A stretch of DNA of 14,573 nt from Kordiimonadaceae bacterium (GTDB lineage: Bacteria; Pseudomonadota; Alphaproteobacteria; Sphingomonadales; Emcibacteraceae): assembly GCA_018699075.1 (NCBI GenBank), contig JABIPV010000202.1:1-14573 (forward strand). Reading direction: 5' to 3'. The notes under the pieces are model-generated. The model did no database searches and was not told where the DNA came from. It saw only the letters and a list, made by a program, of their open reading frames with translations. The position numbers and the translations under genes are program-made. Shown piece by piece: positions 1-7,143 of the stretch. The first letter of the stretch is position 1. Every line of letters starts with the position of its first letter.

Positions 1-107
1 AAAATCCTGAAAAAATTGCTGCTTTAAAGATACTTTGGGAAGATTATAAAACCAATAACAATATCATTTTACCCATTAACGGTGAAAATCCTTACGCCTT
101 ACCTTAA
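1..107 (+). CDS. Probable arylsulfatase, C-terminal end (partial)
   Basis: An open frame enters from the left edge (first full codon at base 3) and stops with TAA at 105-107, giving 34 residues. The peptide begins NPEKIAALKILWEDY and continues with an NNIILP segment. This resembles the usual tail of type I arylsulfatases, where a helix of the form (D/N)PEK.AEL..LW..Y is followed by an asparagine-rich turn and a VILP-like strand. The catalytic Cys/Ser motif and metal site would lie outside the window, so the assignment rests on this tail alone. Its stop codon overlaps the stop region of the oppositely transcribed EEP gene by nine bases. The family is inferred by recall of similar C-termini, and the substrate cannot be judged. 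Confidence 0.6.
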   Translation, partial: NPEKIAALKILWEDYKTNNNIILPINGENPYALP

Positions 108-890
108 TAGTTCTAAAGTTACTAAATAAGCGCAATGATCTGATGCCCCTGTATCAGGGATTACTTTTTTGTCTATGACGCGCCATTTGTTGGCTGGGTA
201 ATACATTACATAATCAATTTTTTTTATTGGATTATCACAGGGGAAGGTGAAAGCGGGGTTTTCTTTGTCATAAGAAGACGTCCACATTTCCTCGAGTTTA
301 TTTATAGTTTCGCTTCCCGGAACATCATTTAAATCACCTGCTAGAATAGAAGGGTATTTATTATCCTTAAATGCATCATTAATAGCTTGTGCCTGAGCGA
401 CACGGTCATGGTCTCCCTTTAAATGATCGAGATGTGATCCGATGAAAGAGATGGTATCGCCCGATCCAATGGACGCGACGACTTCTGCAGCGGCTCTCGG
501 TTCATTGTCAGGGGTGTTTGGCGTATAAGGAAGCGCCACATTTCGTGTGCTTGTGAAAGACCATTTGGACAATATTCCTTCGCCGTATTCACCGCCGTCA
601 TGGGGCATGGCCCTTGCGAATAAAGGGGCCATTTTTGTGCGCTGACCCAGTTCTGTCACCAAATCATACCCTCTGGCACGATTGGTTTTATAATCAACTT
701 CCTGCAAGGCGACGAAATCAGGATCGGTATCGATGATCACTTTGGCAATTAGATCCAGATCAAAATTACCTTTAATGGTTTTACCATGAAGAATATTAAA
801 GGAGAGTATTTTTACCTGCGGGTTTTCTTGTGCAATGGTTGTTGAAATACCAAAAGCGAGAAGTGTAAGGATATAAAAAATGTTCTTCAT
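99..890 (-). CDS. Secreted endonuclease/exonuclease/phosphatase family protein
   Basis: This is a 263-residue metal-dependent hydrolase of the EEP (DNase I-like) fold. The family hallmarks appear in order: LSFNILHG with Asn32, LQEVD with Glu64, SHLDH with His153, GDLND with Asp186 and Asn188, and the terminal SDH with Asp251 and His252. All the metal and catalytic positions are present, so it should be active on a phosphodiester or phosphomonoester. The substrate (nucleic acid, sphingomyelin, inositol phosphate or other) is not evident. The chosen ATG at 890 begins a signal peptide (MKNIFYILTLLAF...IAQE) with likely cleavage near residues 20-21, so the protein is exported. An upstream in-frame extension to 974 would bury this signal peptide and overlap the preceding gene. 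That gene ends 25 bases upstream on the same strand, so the two are probably cotranscribed. Confidence 0.85.
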   Translation of the reverse strand: MKNIFYILTLLAFGISTTIAQENPQVKILSFNILHGKTIKGNFDLDLIAKVIIDTDPDFVALQEVDYKTNRARGYDLVTELGQRTKMAPLFARAMPHDGGEYGEGILSKWSFTSTRNVALPYTPNTPDNEPRAAAEVVASIGSGDTISFIGSHLDHLKGDHDRVAQAQAINDAFKDNKYPSILAGDLNDVPGSETINKLEEMWTSSYDKENPAFTFPCDNPIKKIDYVMYYPANKWRVIDKKVIPDTGASDHCAYLVTLELLR

Positions 891-915
891 GATATTACTG
901 CCTATTTTTAAATTA

Positions 916-1320
916 TTATTGCTTATTAAATGTATCTTTGAATGGGATTGCTGAGATTTGATGGTCATCTTCATAAATTATTTTTCCAGGCCTATCAGTT
1001 TTAATCTGTTTGACTCTATATTCATGGTTTTCAAGTATCTGAGCATATGATCTCATTTTAGAAATATGTTTTTGTGCGCTATCTTTAAACCAACTTATGG
1101 CCTTTGGCGTAACGCTTCCATATTTATTTCTAATAACACCAGGAACTACAAGGTTTTTACCAAACCATTTTGAAAGTTCCTTTTGTAGCTTTTCCTCATA
1201 TGGATAAAGTACATTATTTTCTTCCAGCATTCCCATGGCAGCAAAAATACCCTGTTCTACCAATGAATTCTCATCGATAGCGTAGATAACAAATCGCAAA
1301 TATTTATCTCCCCCAGCCAA
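916..1320 (-). CDS. Conserved-looking hypothetical protein
   Basis: A 134-residue soluble protein with no signal peptide or membrane segment. The sequence starts MAGGDKYLRFVIYAIDENS. It has a central AISWFKDSA motif and ends with a DRPGKIIYEDDHQISAIPF block. I have an impression of similar small uncharacterised bacterial proteins sharing the ISWFK, RPG and YEDD.Q..A.PF motifs, but I can name no function. The start is uncertain. TTG at 1320 lies 12 bases after the glpV stop but has no proper ribosome site. A TTG at 1299 (residue 8) has a strong GGGGGAG (1308-1314) eight bases upstream, and would begin the protein at the RFVIYAIDE segment. No ATG precedes the conserved region. The gene sits between glpV and the EEP gene on the same strand and may be the distal part of the glp operon. 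Confidence 0.7.
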   Translation of the reverse strand: MAGGDKYLRFVIYAIDENSLVEQGIFAAMGMLEENNVLYPYEEKLQKELSKWFGKNLVVPGVIRNKYGSVTPKAISWFKDSAQKHISKMRSYAQILENHEYRVKQIKTDRPGKIIYEDDHQISAIPFKDTFNKQ

Positions 1321-1332
1321 TTCTCTAATACC

Positions 1333-3024
1333 TTACTGCCAAGATTTAATTAGTTCGTCGTAACCAATGGTTACAGGAGTTGGTTTTTCATTAGCGATTT
1401 TTGCTTTGGGTGCGCCGGGTTGAGCAATCCAATAAGCATCATCTCTTTCATCATTCATTTTAGGGCCAAACTCGCCTTGAACACCAGCACGTTCCAATCT
1501 TCTAAGAAGTCTTTCTTGTGCTACGCATAAAGCATCTAAAGCTTCTTTGGCTGTTTTTTCACCGGATGATGCATCGCCAATATTTTGCCACCACAATTGG
1601 GCAAGTTTTGGATAGTCAGGAATATTTGTGCCTGTTGGGGACCACTGAACCCGTGCGGGCGAGCGGTAAAATTCAATTAGGCCACCAAGTTGCGGTGCAC
1701 GTTCCGTAAATGACGCATGCTGTACAGAACTTTCACGAATGAATGTTAGGCCTAAATGTGATTTTTTCACATCCACGGTTTTTGATGTGACAAACTGCGC
1801 ATAAAGCCAAGCCGCTTTGGCGCGATCATCCGGGGTTGATTTCATTAGTGTCCATGAACCGGCATCTTGATAACCGATTTTTGTACCTTCTGACCAATAA
1901 GCGCCATGTGGTGATGGGGCCATGCGCCATTTGGGTGATCCGTCTTCGTTTACTACAGGAATATTGTCTTTCACCATATCGGGAGTAAAGGTCGTGTACC
2001 AAAACATTTGTTGAGCGATGTTTCCTTGGGCGGGAACAGGTCCTGCTTCGGAAAAAACCATACCTGCTGCGGCAGGTGGTGCATATTTTTTTAACCAGTC
2101 CACATATTTTTCTAGCGCATAAACTGCCGCAGGGCTATTAGTCGCGCCGCCGCGGGCCATGCATGATCCTACGGGCTGTGAGTTTTCATTTACACGAATT
2201 CCCCATTCATCAACAGGAAGACCATTTGGTTCGCCCTTATCGCCCATGCCTGCCATGGACATCCATGCATCGGTAAAGCGCCAACCTAAGGAAGGGTCCT
2301 TTTTACCGTAATCCATATGGCCATATACTTTTTTACCGTCGATTTCGCGGCCTGTGAAAAATTCAGCTATATCTTCGTAAGCAGACCAATTAACAGGCAC
2401 GCCAAGGTCGTATCCGTATTTGGCTTTAAAATCAGCCATGTTTTTTGCTTCGGTAAACCAGTCATATCGGAACCAATATAAATTGGCGAATTGTTGATCC
2501 GGTAGCTGATAAAGTTTACCGTCCGGCCCTGTTGTAAAGGATGTGCCGATAAAATCATCTAGGTCCAAATTAGGGTTGGTGACATCTTTACCTGTTCCAG
2601 ACATCCAATCCGTTAAGTTTCTTGCTTGTTGATAGCGCCAATGGGTGCCAATTAAATCACTGTCGTTGATATAGGCATCATAAATGTTTTCGCCAGACTG
2701 CATTTGGGTTTGTAGCTTTTCAACGACGTCTCCTTCACCAATTAAATCGTGGGTAACTTTAATGCCAGTCAGTTCTGTGAATGCTTTTGCCAGTGTTTTG
2801 CTTTCATATTCATGGGTGGCGATGGTTTCTGAAACCACTTTAATTTCCATGCCTTTGAAAGGGGCTGCGGCCTCAATGAACCAGTCAATTTCGTTTTTCT
2901 GTTCTTCTTTTGAAAGCGAAGACGGTTGAAACTCTGCAATCCATTTGTCTGTCGTTGCATCATCTGCAAAAGCATTTGTGCTTATGCTGATCATTAATGC
3001 AATGCTCAATAAACCACTTTTCAT
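1333..3024 (-). CDS. glpV: Glycerol-type ABC transporter substrate-binding protein GlpV
   Basis: A periplasmic binding protein that delivers solute, probably glycerol by family, to the GlpPQ-GlpST importer. It is 563 residues long, larger than the usual ~400-450 for sugar-binding proteins, which is normal for GlpV. The start is ATG at 3024 with GGAG at the right spacing. It opens a signal peptide (MKSGLLSIALMISISTNAFA) with an AFA cleavage site before DDATTDKW. A longer in-frame reading to 3081 would hide this signal. The body shows the family's strongly conserved stretches: VVSETIATHEYESK, GIKVTHDLIGEGDVVEKLQ, DAYINDSDLIGTHWRYQ, PDQQFANLYWFRYDWF, and a tryptophan-rich C-terminal half (TNIPDYPKLAQLWWQNIG). 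The last residues around WQ are followed by TAA. It is the last transporter gene, 13 bases after glpU. Substrate is inferred from family, since no glycerol catabolic gene is visible nearby. Confidence 0.93.
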   Translation of the reverse strand: MKSGLLSIALMISISTNAFADDATTDKWIAEFQPSSLSKEEQKNEIDWFIEAAAPFKGMEIKVVSETIATHEYESKTLAKAFTELTGIKVTHDLIGEGDVVEKLQTQMQSGENIYDAYINDSDLIGTHWRYQQARNLTDWMSGTGKDVTNPNLDLDDFIGTSFTTGPDGKLYQLPDQQFANLYWFRYDWFTEAKNMADFKAKYGYDLGVPVNWSAYEDIAEFFTGREIDGKKVYGHMDYGKKDPSLGWRFTDAWMSMAGMGDKGEPNGLPVDEWGIRVNENSQPVGSCMARGGATNSPAAVYALEKYVDWLKKYAPPAAAGMVFSEAGPVPAQGNIAQQMFWYTTFTPDMVKDNIPVVNEDGSPKWRMAPSPHGAYWSEGTKIGYQDAGSWTLMKSTPDDRAKAAWLYAQFVTSKTVDVKKSHLGLTFIRESSVQHASFTERAPQLGGLIEFYRSPARVQWSPTGTNIPDYPKLAQLWWQNIGDASSGEKTAKEALDALCVAQERLLRRLERAGVQGEFGPKMNDERDDAYWIAQPGAPKAKIANEKPTPVTIGYDELIKSWQ

Positions 3025-3037
3025 TTTATTCTCCAAA

Positions 3038-3319
3038 TTAAACCCATTTAAAAACTGCGCCTGCATAAAATACACAAGCAATTAACCCTTCCCAGATTGG
3101 TGCGCCAAAAAATGCTAGCCAACCAAGACATATAAACGCGGACCCAAGCAAACTGATGAATAACCGATCACCGGGCGTTGTTTCAAACCTTAAGATACCG
3201 ACCCGTGGGGTTTGTGGTGACTTGATGCCCCATATAATCATAATAACCAGTGTGACAGCAATTGAAATAAAGAAAATCGCCGTTGGTGTTGTCCACCCCA
3301 TCCATGCCAGTAAATCCAT
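3038..3319 (-). CDS. glpU: Small integral membrane protein of glycerol importer (DUF2160 type)
   Basis: A 93-residue protein with three predicted membrane segments at about residues 12-30, 50-70 and 76-92. They are separated by a polar loop (SPQTPRVGILRFETTPGDR). It matches the small DUF2160-type membrane protein encoded between glpQ and glpV in rhizobial glycerol transporter operons. Its role in transport is not established. The start is ATG at 3319, which shares one base with the glpQ stop (TAATG). A strong GGGAGGG ribosome site (3324-3330) sits just upstream inside the end of glpQ. A longer open frame runs upstream to 3427 within glpQ but is cysteine-rich out-of-frame sequence and was not used. 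Confidence 0.85.
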   Translation of the reverse strand: MDLLAWMGWTTPTAIFFISIAVTLVIMIIWGIKSPQTPRVGILRFETTPGDRLFISLLGSAFICLGWLAFFGAPIWEGLIACVFYAGAVFKWV

Positions 3320-4122
3320 TACACCCTCCCAAGGGCAAAGCCCTTTGCAATGTGATTTCGCACAAAGTATATAACCAGAGCACCAGGGATTATAGTCAGC
3401 ACCCCTGCAGCGGCCAATACACCCCAATCAAGGCCCGACGCGGATGCGGTCCGTGTCATGGTCGCAGCGATTGATTTGGCATCCACAGATGTCAAAGTGC
3501 GGCTAAGAAGCAGTTCAACCCAAGAAAACATAAAACAGAAGAATGCTGCAACACCAATGCCTGATGCAATCAGAGGCATAAATATCTTTCTAAAGAATGT
3601 GAAGAAACCGTAACCATCAATATAGGCCGTTTCATCAATTTCTTTTGGAACGCCGCGCATAAAACCTTCTAATATCCACACAGCAAGCGGAACATTAAAT
3701 AATGTGTGGGCGAGGGCAACGGCGATATGGGTATCAAATAATCCAACACTTGAATAAAGCTGAAAGAACGGCAAGGCAAACACGGCAGGCGGTGCCATTC
3801 TATTGGTGAGTAGCCAGAAGAATAAATGCTTATCGCCCATGAATGTATATCGGCTAAAAGCATAGGCCGCAGGCAACGCAACGCTTAATGATATGACCGT
3901 GTTCATAATCACATAGGTAATAGAATTAATATATCCGCCGTACCAACTTGGGTCCGTGAAAATCACCATGTAATTATCAAGTGTTAGTTGATTTGGCCAT
4001 AATGAAAAAGTCGAAAGAATTTCTTGATTGGTTTTTAAGCTCATATTAATCAGCCAATAAATTGGCAGCATTAAGAATAGAATATAGAGGATCATGACCA
4101 GTGCAGATTTGTTAAATTTCAT
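3319..4122 (-). CDS. glpQ: Glycerol-type ABC transporter permease GlpQ
   Basis: A 267-residue inner-membrane permease of the binding-protein-dependent (MalG-like) class with six hydrophobic segments. The EAA coupling loop is at residues 164-183 (ETAYIDGYGFFTFFRKIFMP). It is close to consensus, with the invariant glycine (Gly170) present. Two starts are possible: GTG at 4125 or ATG at 4122. I chose ATG because the AAGGAGG at 4130-4136 lies seven bases upstream of it and only four from GTG. The ATG shares one base with the glpP stop (TGATG), which implies translational coupling. It pairs with GlpP to form the membrane pore. Neighbours on both sides identify it as the second permease of the glycerol-type system. 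Confidence 0.92.
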   Translation of the reverse strand: MKFNKSALVMILYILFLMLPIYWLINMSLKTNQEILSTFSLWPNQLTLDNYMVIFTDPSWYGGYINSITYVIMNTVISLSVALPAAYAFSRYTFMGDKHLFFWLLTNRMAPPAVFALPFFQLYSSVGLFDTHIAVALAHTLFNVPLAVWILEGFMRGVPKEIDETAYIDGYGFFTFFRKIFMPLIASGIGVAAFFCFMFSWVELLLSRTLTSVDAKSIAATMTRTASASGLDWGVLAAAGVLTIIPGALVIYFVRNHIAKGFALGRV

Positions 4123-4994
4123 CACCCTGCCTCCTTATCCGAATGAACCATTATTGTATAAAACACCCATGATATCAGAAGAATTACCAAGAAATAGATA
4201 AGTGAAAATGCGGCCGCTGGCCCAAGATCAAATTGGCCGATGGCCATTTTAACAAGATCAATCGAAAGAAATGTTGTCGCATTCCCCGGACCGCCACCTG
4301 TTACCACAAAGGGTTCCGTGTAAATCATGAAACTATCCATAAAGCGCAGTAACACGGCGATTAATAGCACACCCTTCATTTTGGGTAGTTCGATATAGCG
4401 AAAAATGCTCCAACGGCTTGCTTGATCAATTTTTGCGGCTTGATAATATGCATCAGGAATTGATTTTAGCCCTGCATAACTTAGTAACACCACCAGTGAC
4501 GTCCAATGCCATACATCCATAATGATAATGGTCGCCCACGCGGCAAAGCTATCTTGGGTGTAGTTATAATCAAAACCCATCTTATCAAGAGTATATCCAA
4601 GAAGCCCAATATCAATGCGGCCAAAAATTTGCCATATTGTTCCCACAACATTCCACGGAATAAGAAGCGGTAAGGCAACGAGCACCAAACAAAGCGAAGA
4701 CCAAAGGCCATTTTTCTTTGGCATATGCAGCGCGACGAAAATGCCAAGCGGAATTTCGATGCTTAAAATTATTAAAGTGAATAAAGCCTGACGGCCAAGG
4801 GCATCATGAATACGTTCTGAATGTAGTATTTCTTCAAACCATTCCAGCCCTACCCAGAAAAACTCATTATTACCAAAAGTATCCTGAACCGAATAATTAA
4901 CCACGGTCATTAAGGGAATGATTGCGGAAAACGCTACAAGAAGAAGTACCGGCAAGACCATAAACCATGCTTTTTGATTAGGGGTTTTCTTCAT
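4122..4994 (-). CDS. glpP: Glycerol-type ABC transporter permease GlpP
   Basis: A 290-residue inner-membrane permease of the MalF-like class. It has a hydrophobic N-terminal segment (about residues 10-32), several further membrane spans, and an EAA loop at residues 182-204. Characteristic family stretches are LLRFMDSFMIYTEPFVVTGG followed by GPGN and TTFLSIDLV. The EAA loop reads QAAKIDQASRWSIF, so the usual invariant glycine is a glutamine (Gln191) and the leading glutamate is also glutamine (Gln185). The partner GlpQ keeps both. The start is ATG at 4994, which overlaps the glpT stop by four bases (ATGA). A TTG at 5009 in the same frame lies inside glpT and is less likely. The ribosome site before the ATG is weak, so expression probably depends on coupling to glpT. 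Confidence 0.92.
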   Translation of the reverse strand: MKKTPNQKAWFMVLPVLLLVAFSAIIPLMTVVNYSVQDTFGNNEFFWVGLEWFEEILHSERIHDALGRQALFTLIILSIEIPLGIFVALHMPKKNGLWSSLCLVLVALPLLIPWNVVGTIWQIFGRIDIGLLGYTLDKMGFDYNYTQDSFAAWATIIIMDVWHWTSLVVLLSYAGLKSIPDAYYQAAKIDQASRWSIFRYIELPKMKGVLLIAVLLRFMDSFMIYTEPFVVTGGGPGNATTFLSIDLVKMAIGQFDLGPAAAFSLIYFLVILLISWVFYTIMVHSDKEAG

Positions 4995-6049
4995 GGGGTT
5001 ACCAGCCAATCATCGGCATATATATTAATGCGGTTTTTATCAAAATGGACGTATTGCATGTCTTCGCTTACTTCGGCACTTTCACTGGCTATAATATCGA
5101 TGTCCAATGTATCGTGGGCGGCGCGGATGATTTGATAATGCCCAACATTTTCAATGCGTTTAATAGTAATAGGTAGATCACTTGGGTTGTTTGAAAGCTG
5201 TGCAAATTCTGGACGAATGCCGATTTCCATATTGCCTGAATGTTTTTCGTATCCCGCAGCCAGTGTTATTTCATGACCATTAATATGTGCTTTATCGCCG
5301 TTAATGCTTGCAGGCAATATATTCATCCCAGGCGAGCCGATAAAATATCCAACAAACGTGTGTGCTGGTTTTTCAAAAAGCTCTGTTGGTGTGCCAATCT
5401 GCACGACTTCGCCCTCTAACATAACGACAACTTTATCCGCAAAGGTGAGCGCTTCCGTTTGATCATGGGTCACATAAATCATGGTGTGGCCTAGTTTTTT
5501 ATGCAGTGCTTTCAACTGGGTTCTAAGTTGCCATTTCATATGGGGATCGATAACCGTCAGTGGTTCATCAAATAAAATGGCATTAACATCTTCACGGACC
5601 AAACCACGACCAAGGCTTATTTTCTGTTTTATATCAGCAGTAAGTCCTTGGGCTTTTTTATCAAGAATGTCTTCAACTTCAATCATTGACGCAATATCAT
5701 TTATGCGCGTTTTAATATAATTGGCGTCTAGGTTACGATTTTTTAACGGAAAAGCTAAATTTTGCCGCACGGTCATGGTGTCATAAACCACGGGGAACTG
5801 GAAGACTTGTGCAATATTTCGTGTCGCTGTGTCTTTGGTGGTCACATTTTGATCATTAAATAAAATTTCACCTGATGATGGGGTGAGTAGACCGGAAATA
5901 ATATTTAATAGAGTGGTTTTACCGCAACCAGATGGGCCAAGTAACGCATAAGCCGCCCCATCTTCCCAAACATGGTTCATGGACTTAAGGGCATAATTAT
6001 CATCATTGTTATAGCTATGAGCTAAGTTATGTAGAGTAATTTTCGCCAT
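4991..6049 (-). CDS. glpT: Glycerol-type ABC transporter ATP-binding protein GlpT
   Basis: A 352-residue ATPase of the MalK/UgpC class with a C-terminal TOBE/MalK-type domain from about residue 240. Visible motifs are Walker A GPSGCGKT (38-45), Q-loop Gln84 in VFQFP, Walker B AILFDEP with Glu162, D-loop VID (166-168) and H-loop VTHDQ with His195. The ABC signature is degenerate: where LSGGQ(Q/K)QR is expected the protein reads LTADIKQ (136-142). The partner GlpS has the reverse pattern. The start is ATG at 6049, sharing one base with the glpS stop (TAATG). The name means the ATPase of the glp ABC system in rhizobia. It is unrelated to the glycerol-3-phosphate antiporter GlpT of E. coli. Confidence 0.92.
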   Translation of the reverse strand: MAKITLHNLAHSYNNDDNYALKSMNHVWEDGAAYALLGPSGCGKTTLLNIISGLLTPSSGEILFNDQNVTTKDTATRNIAQVFQFPVVYDTMTVRQNLAFPLKNRNLDANYIKTRINDIASMIEVEDILDKKAQGLTADIKQKISLGRGLVREDVNAILFDEPLTVIDPHMKWQLRTQLKALHKKLGHTMIYVTHDQTEALTFADKVVVMLEGEVVQIGTPTELFEKPAHTFVGYFIGSPGMNILPASINGDKAHINGHEITLAAGYEKHSGNMEIGIRPEFAQLSNNPSDLPITIKRIENVGHYQIIRAAHDTLDIDIIASESAEVSEDMQYVHFDKNRINIYADDWLVTP

Positions 6050-7131
6050 TATCGTTTTTCCCCCGCATATGATGCAGGAAGAACCAATTCGCCTTCCTGA
6101 GAAAATGTATAGATATGCGAAGGATCAAGATAAACGGATAAATCTTCCCCTAAATTCAAGTCATGGACGCCGTGAACCAATCCCACCCATGCTTGATCGT
6201 CATGCTGTAAATGTAAGAATGTTTCTGAACCGGTAATTTCTGTAACATTTAATTTGGCGGAAAACTTGATAGCGTTTTCATGATGCTTATGAAGTTCAAG
6301 GTGGTTGGGTCTAAAGCCCGCTAAATATTCTCCATCTGCGAGAGAATTTAACATGCTCGCCACAGTCCCATCACTAAAAGTAACTTCAGTACCTTTTTTA
6401 TTGAGGTTTAGGAAATTCATTGGTGGATTTGAAAATATGCGTGCGGTCGTGGCGTCCTTCGGATGGTGATAAACGTCAGGGGTTTTATTAAACTGTGTAA
6501 TGCGGCCTTGCGATAACGTCGCCGTATTGCCCCCAAGCAGCAAGGCTTCTTCAGGTTCAGTTGTTGCATAGACAAAAATAGCACCAGATTGTTCGAATAT
6601 TTTGGGTATTTCGGCGCGAAGTTCTTCACGTAGTTTATAATCAAGATTTGCAAGAGGTTCATCCAGTAGAACAAGCCCCGCACCTTTAACAAGTGCGCGT
6701 GCAAGTGCGCATCTTTGCTGCTGACCACCAGATAATTCAAGAGGCTTGCGGTCTAGAAAATTGGAGAGTTTCATTAAATCTGCGGCTTCTTTAACAGCGT
6801 CGTCAATTTCACTCCGACTTTTATTCATTAGTCGTAAGGGCGATGCTATATTTTCATATACGCTTAAGGAAGGATAATTGATAAATTGCTGATAGACCAT
6901 TGCAATGTCACGGTCTTGCACTCTTTTGCCAGTGACATCTTCGCCGTTCCATAAAATACGGCCCGATGTTGGCTTATCAAGTCCGGCCATCAGGCGCATT
7001 AGCGTAGTTTTGCCAGAAAGTGTCGCGCCAAGCAGCACATTCATTGTTGCTTTTTCTAATGTTAGGTTTGTTTGATAGATATGCGGCTGACCGTCACTGC
7101 TCAGCGTTATATCCTCAAGTATTAATGACAA
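6049..7131 (-). CDS. glpS: Glycerol-type ABC transporter ATP-binding protein GlpS
   Basis: A 360-residue MalK-like ATPase with a C-terminal regulatory domain from about residue 235. Motifs are Walker A GATLSGKT (35-42, fitting GxxxxGKT but not the usual GxSGxGK), Q-loop VYQQF, intact LSGGQ (133-137) and Walker B LVLLDEP with Glu158. The H-loop reads VYATTEP, so Thr191 stands where the switch histidine belongs. This complements the signature loss in GlpT. The start must be TTG at 7131: an in-frame TGA immediately precedes it, and AAGGAAA (7137-7143) provides a ribosome site at normal spacing. The next methionine is at residue 30, too far in to leave a complete Walker A fold. The gene begins 11 bases after the PLP-enzyme stop. 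The product works with GlpT to power the GlpPQ permease. Confidence 0.92.
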   Translation of the reverse strand: MSLILEDITLSSDGQPHIYQTNLTLEKATMNVLLGATLSGKTTLMRLMAGLDKPTSGRILWNGEDVTGKRVQDRDIAMVYQQFINYPSLSVYENIASPLRLMNKSRSEIDDAVKEAADLMKLSNFLDRKPLELSGGQQQRCALARALVKGAGLVLLDEPLANLDYKLREELRAEIPKIFEQSGAIFVYATTEPEEALLLGGNTATLSQGRITQFNKTPDVYHHPKDATTARIFSNPPMNFLNLNKKGTEVTFSDGTVASMLNSLADGEYLAGFRPNHLELHKHHENAIKFSAKLNVTEITGSETFLHLQHDDQAWVGLVHGVHDLNLGEDLSVYLDPSHIYTFSQEGELVLPASYAGEKR

Positions 7132-7136
7132 TCAAT

Positions 7137-7143
7137 TTTCCTT
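7137..7143 (-). promoter_or_regulatory. Ribosome binding site deciding the glpS TTG start
   Basis: On the minus strand the sequence reads AAGGAAA, with AAGGA ending seven bases before TTG at 7131. The first bases overlap the stop codon of the upstream PLP-enzyme gene. Because an in-frame stop directly precedes the TTG and no ATG lies nearby, this site supports a TTG start and coupling to the upstream gene. Confidence 0.6.

Noticed and set aside
99..974. 291-residue version of the EEP protein
   Set aside because: It would place 28 polar residues before an obvious signal peptide and overlap the upstream gene. ATG at 890 is preferred.
3038..3427. Longer 129-residue reading of glpU starting inside glpQ
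   Set aside because: The extra 36 residues are an out-of-frame, cysteine-rich shadow of glpQ. The ATG at 3319 has a strong ribosome site and a typical TAATG overlap.
4991..6049. GlpT signature loss taken as a pseudogene or frameshift
   Set aside because: The frame is intact, all other motifs are present, and the complementary pattern in GlpS argues for a functional asymmetric pair.
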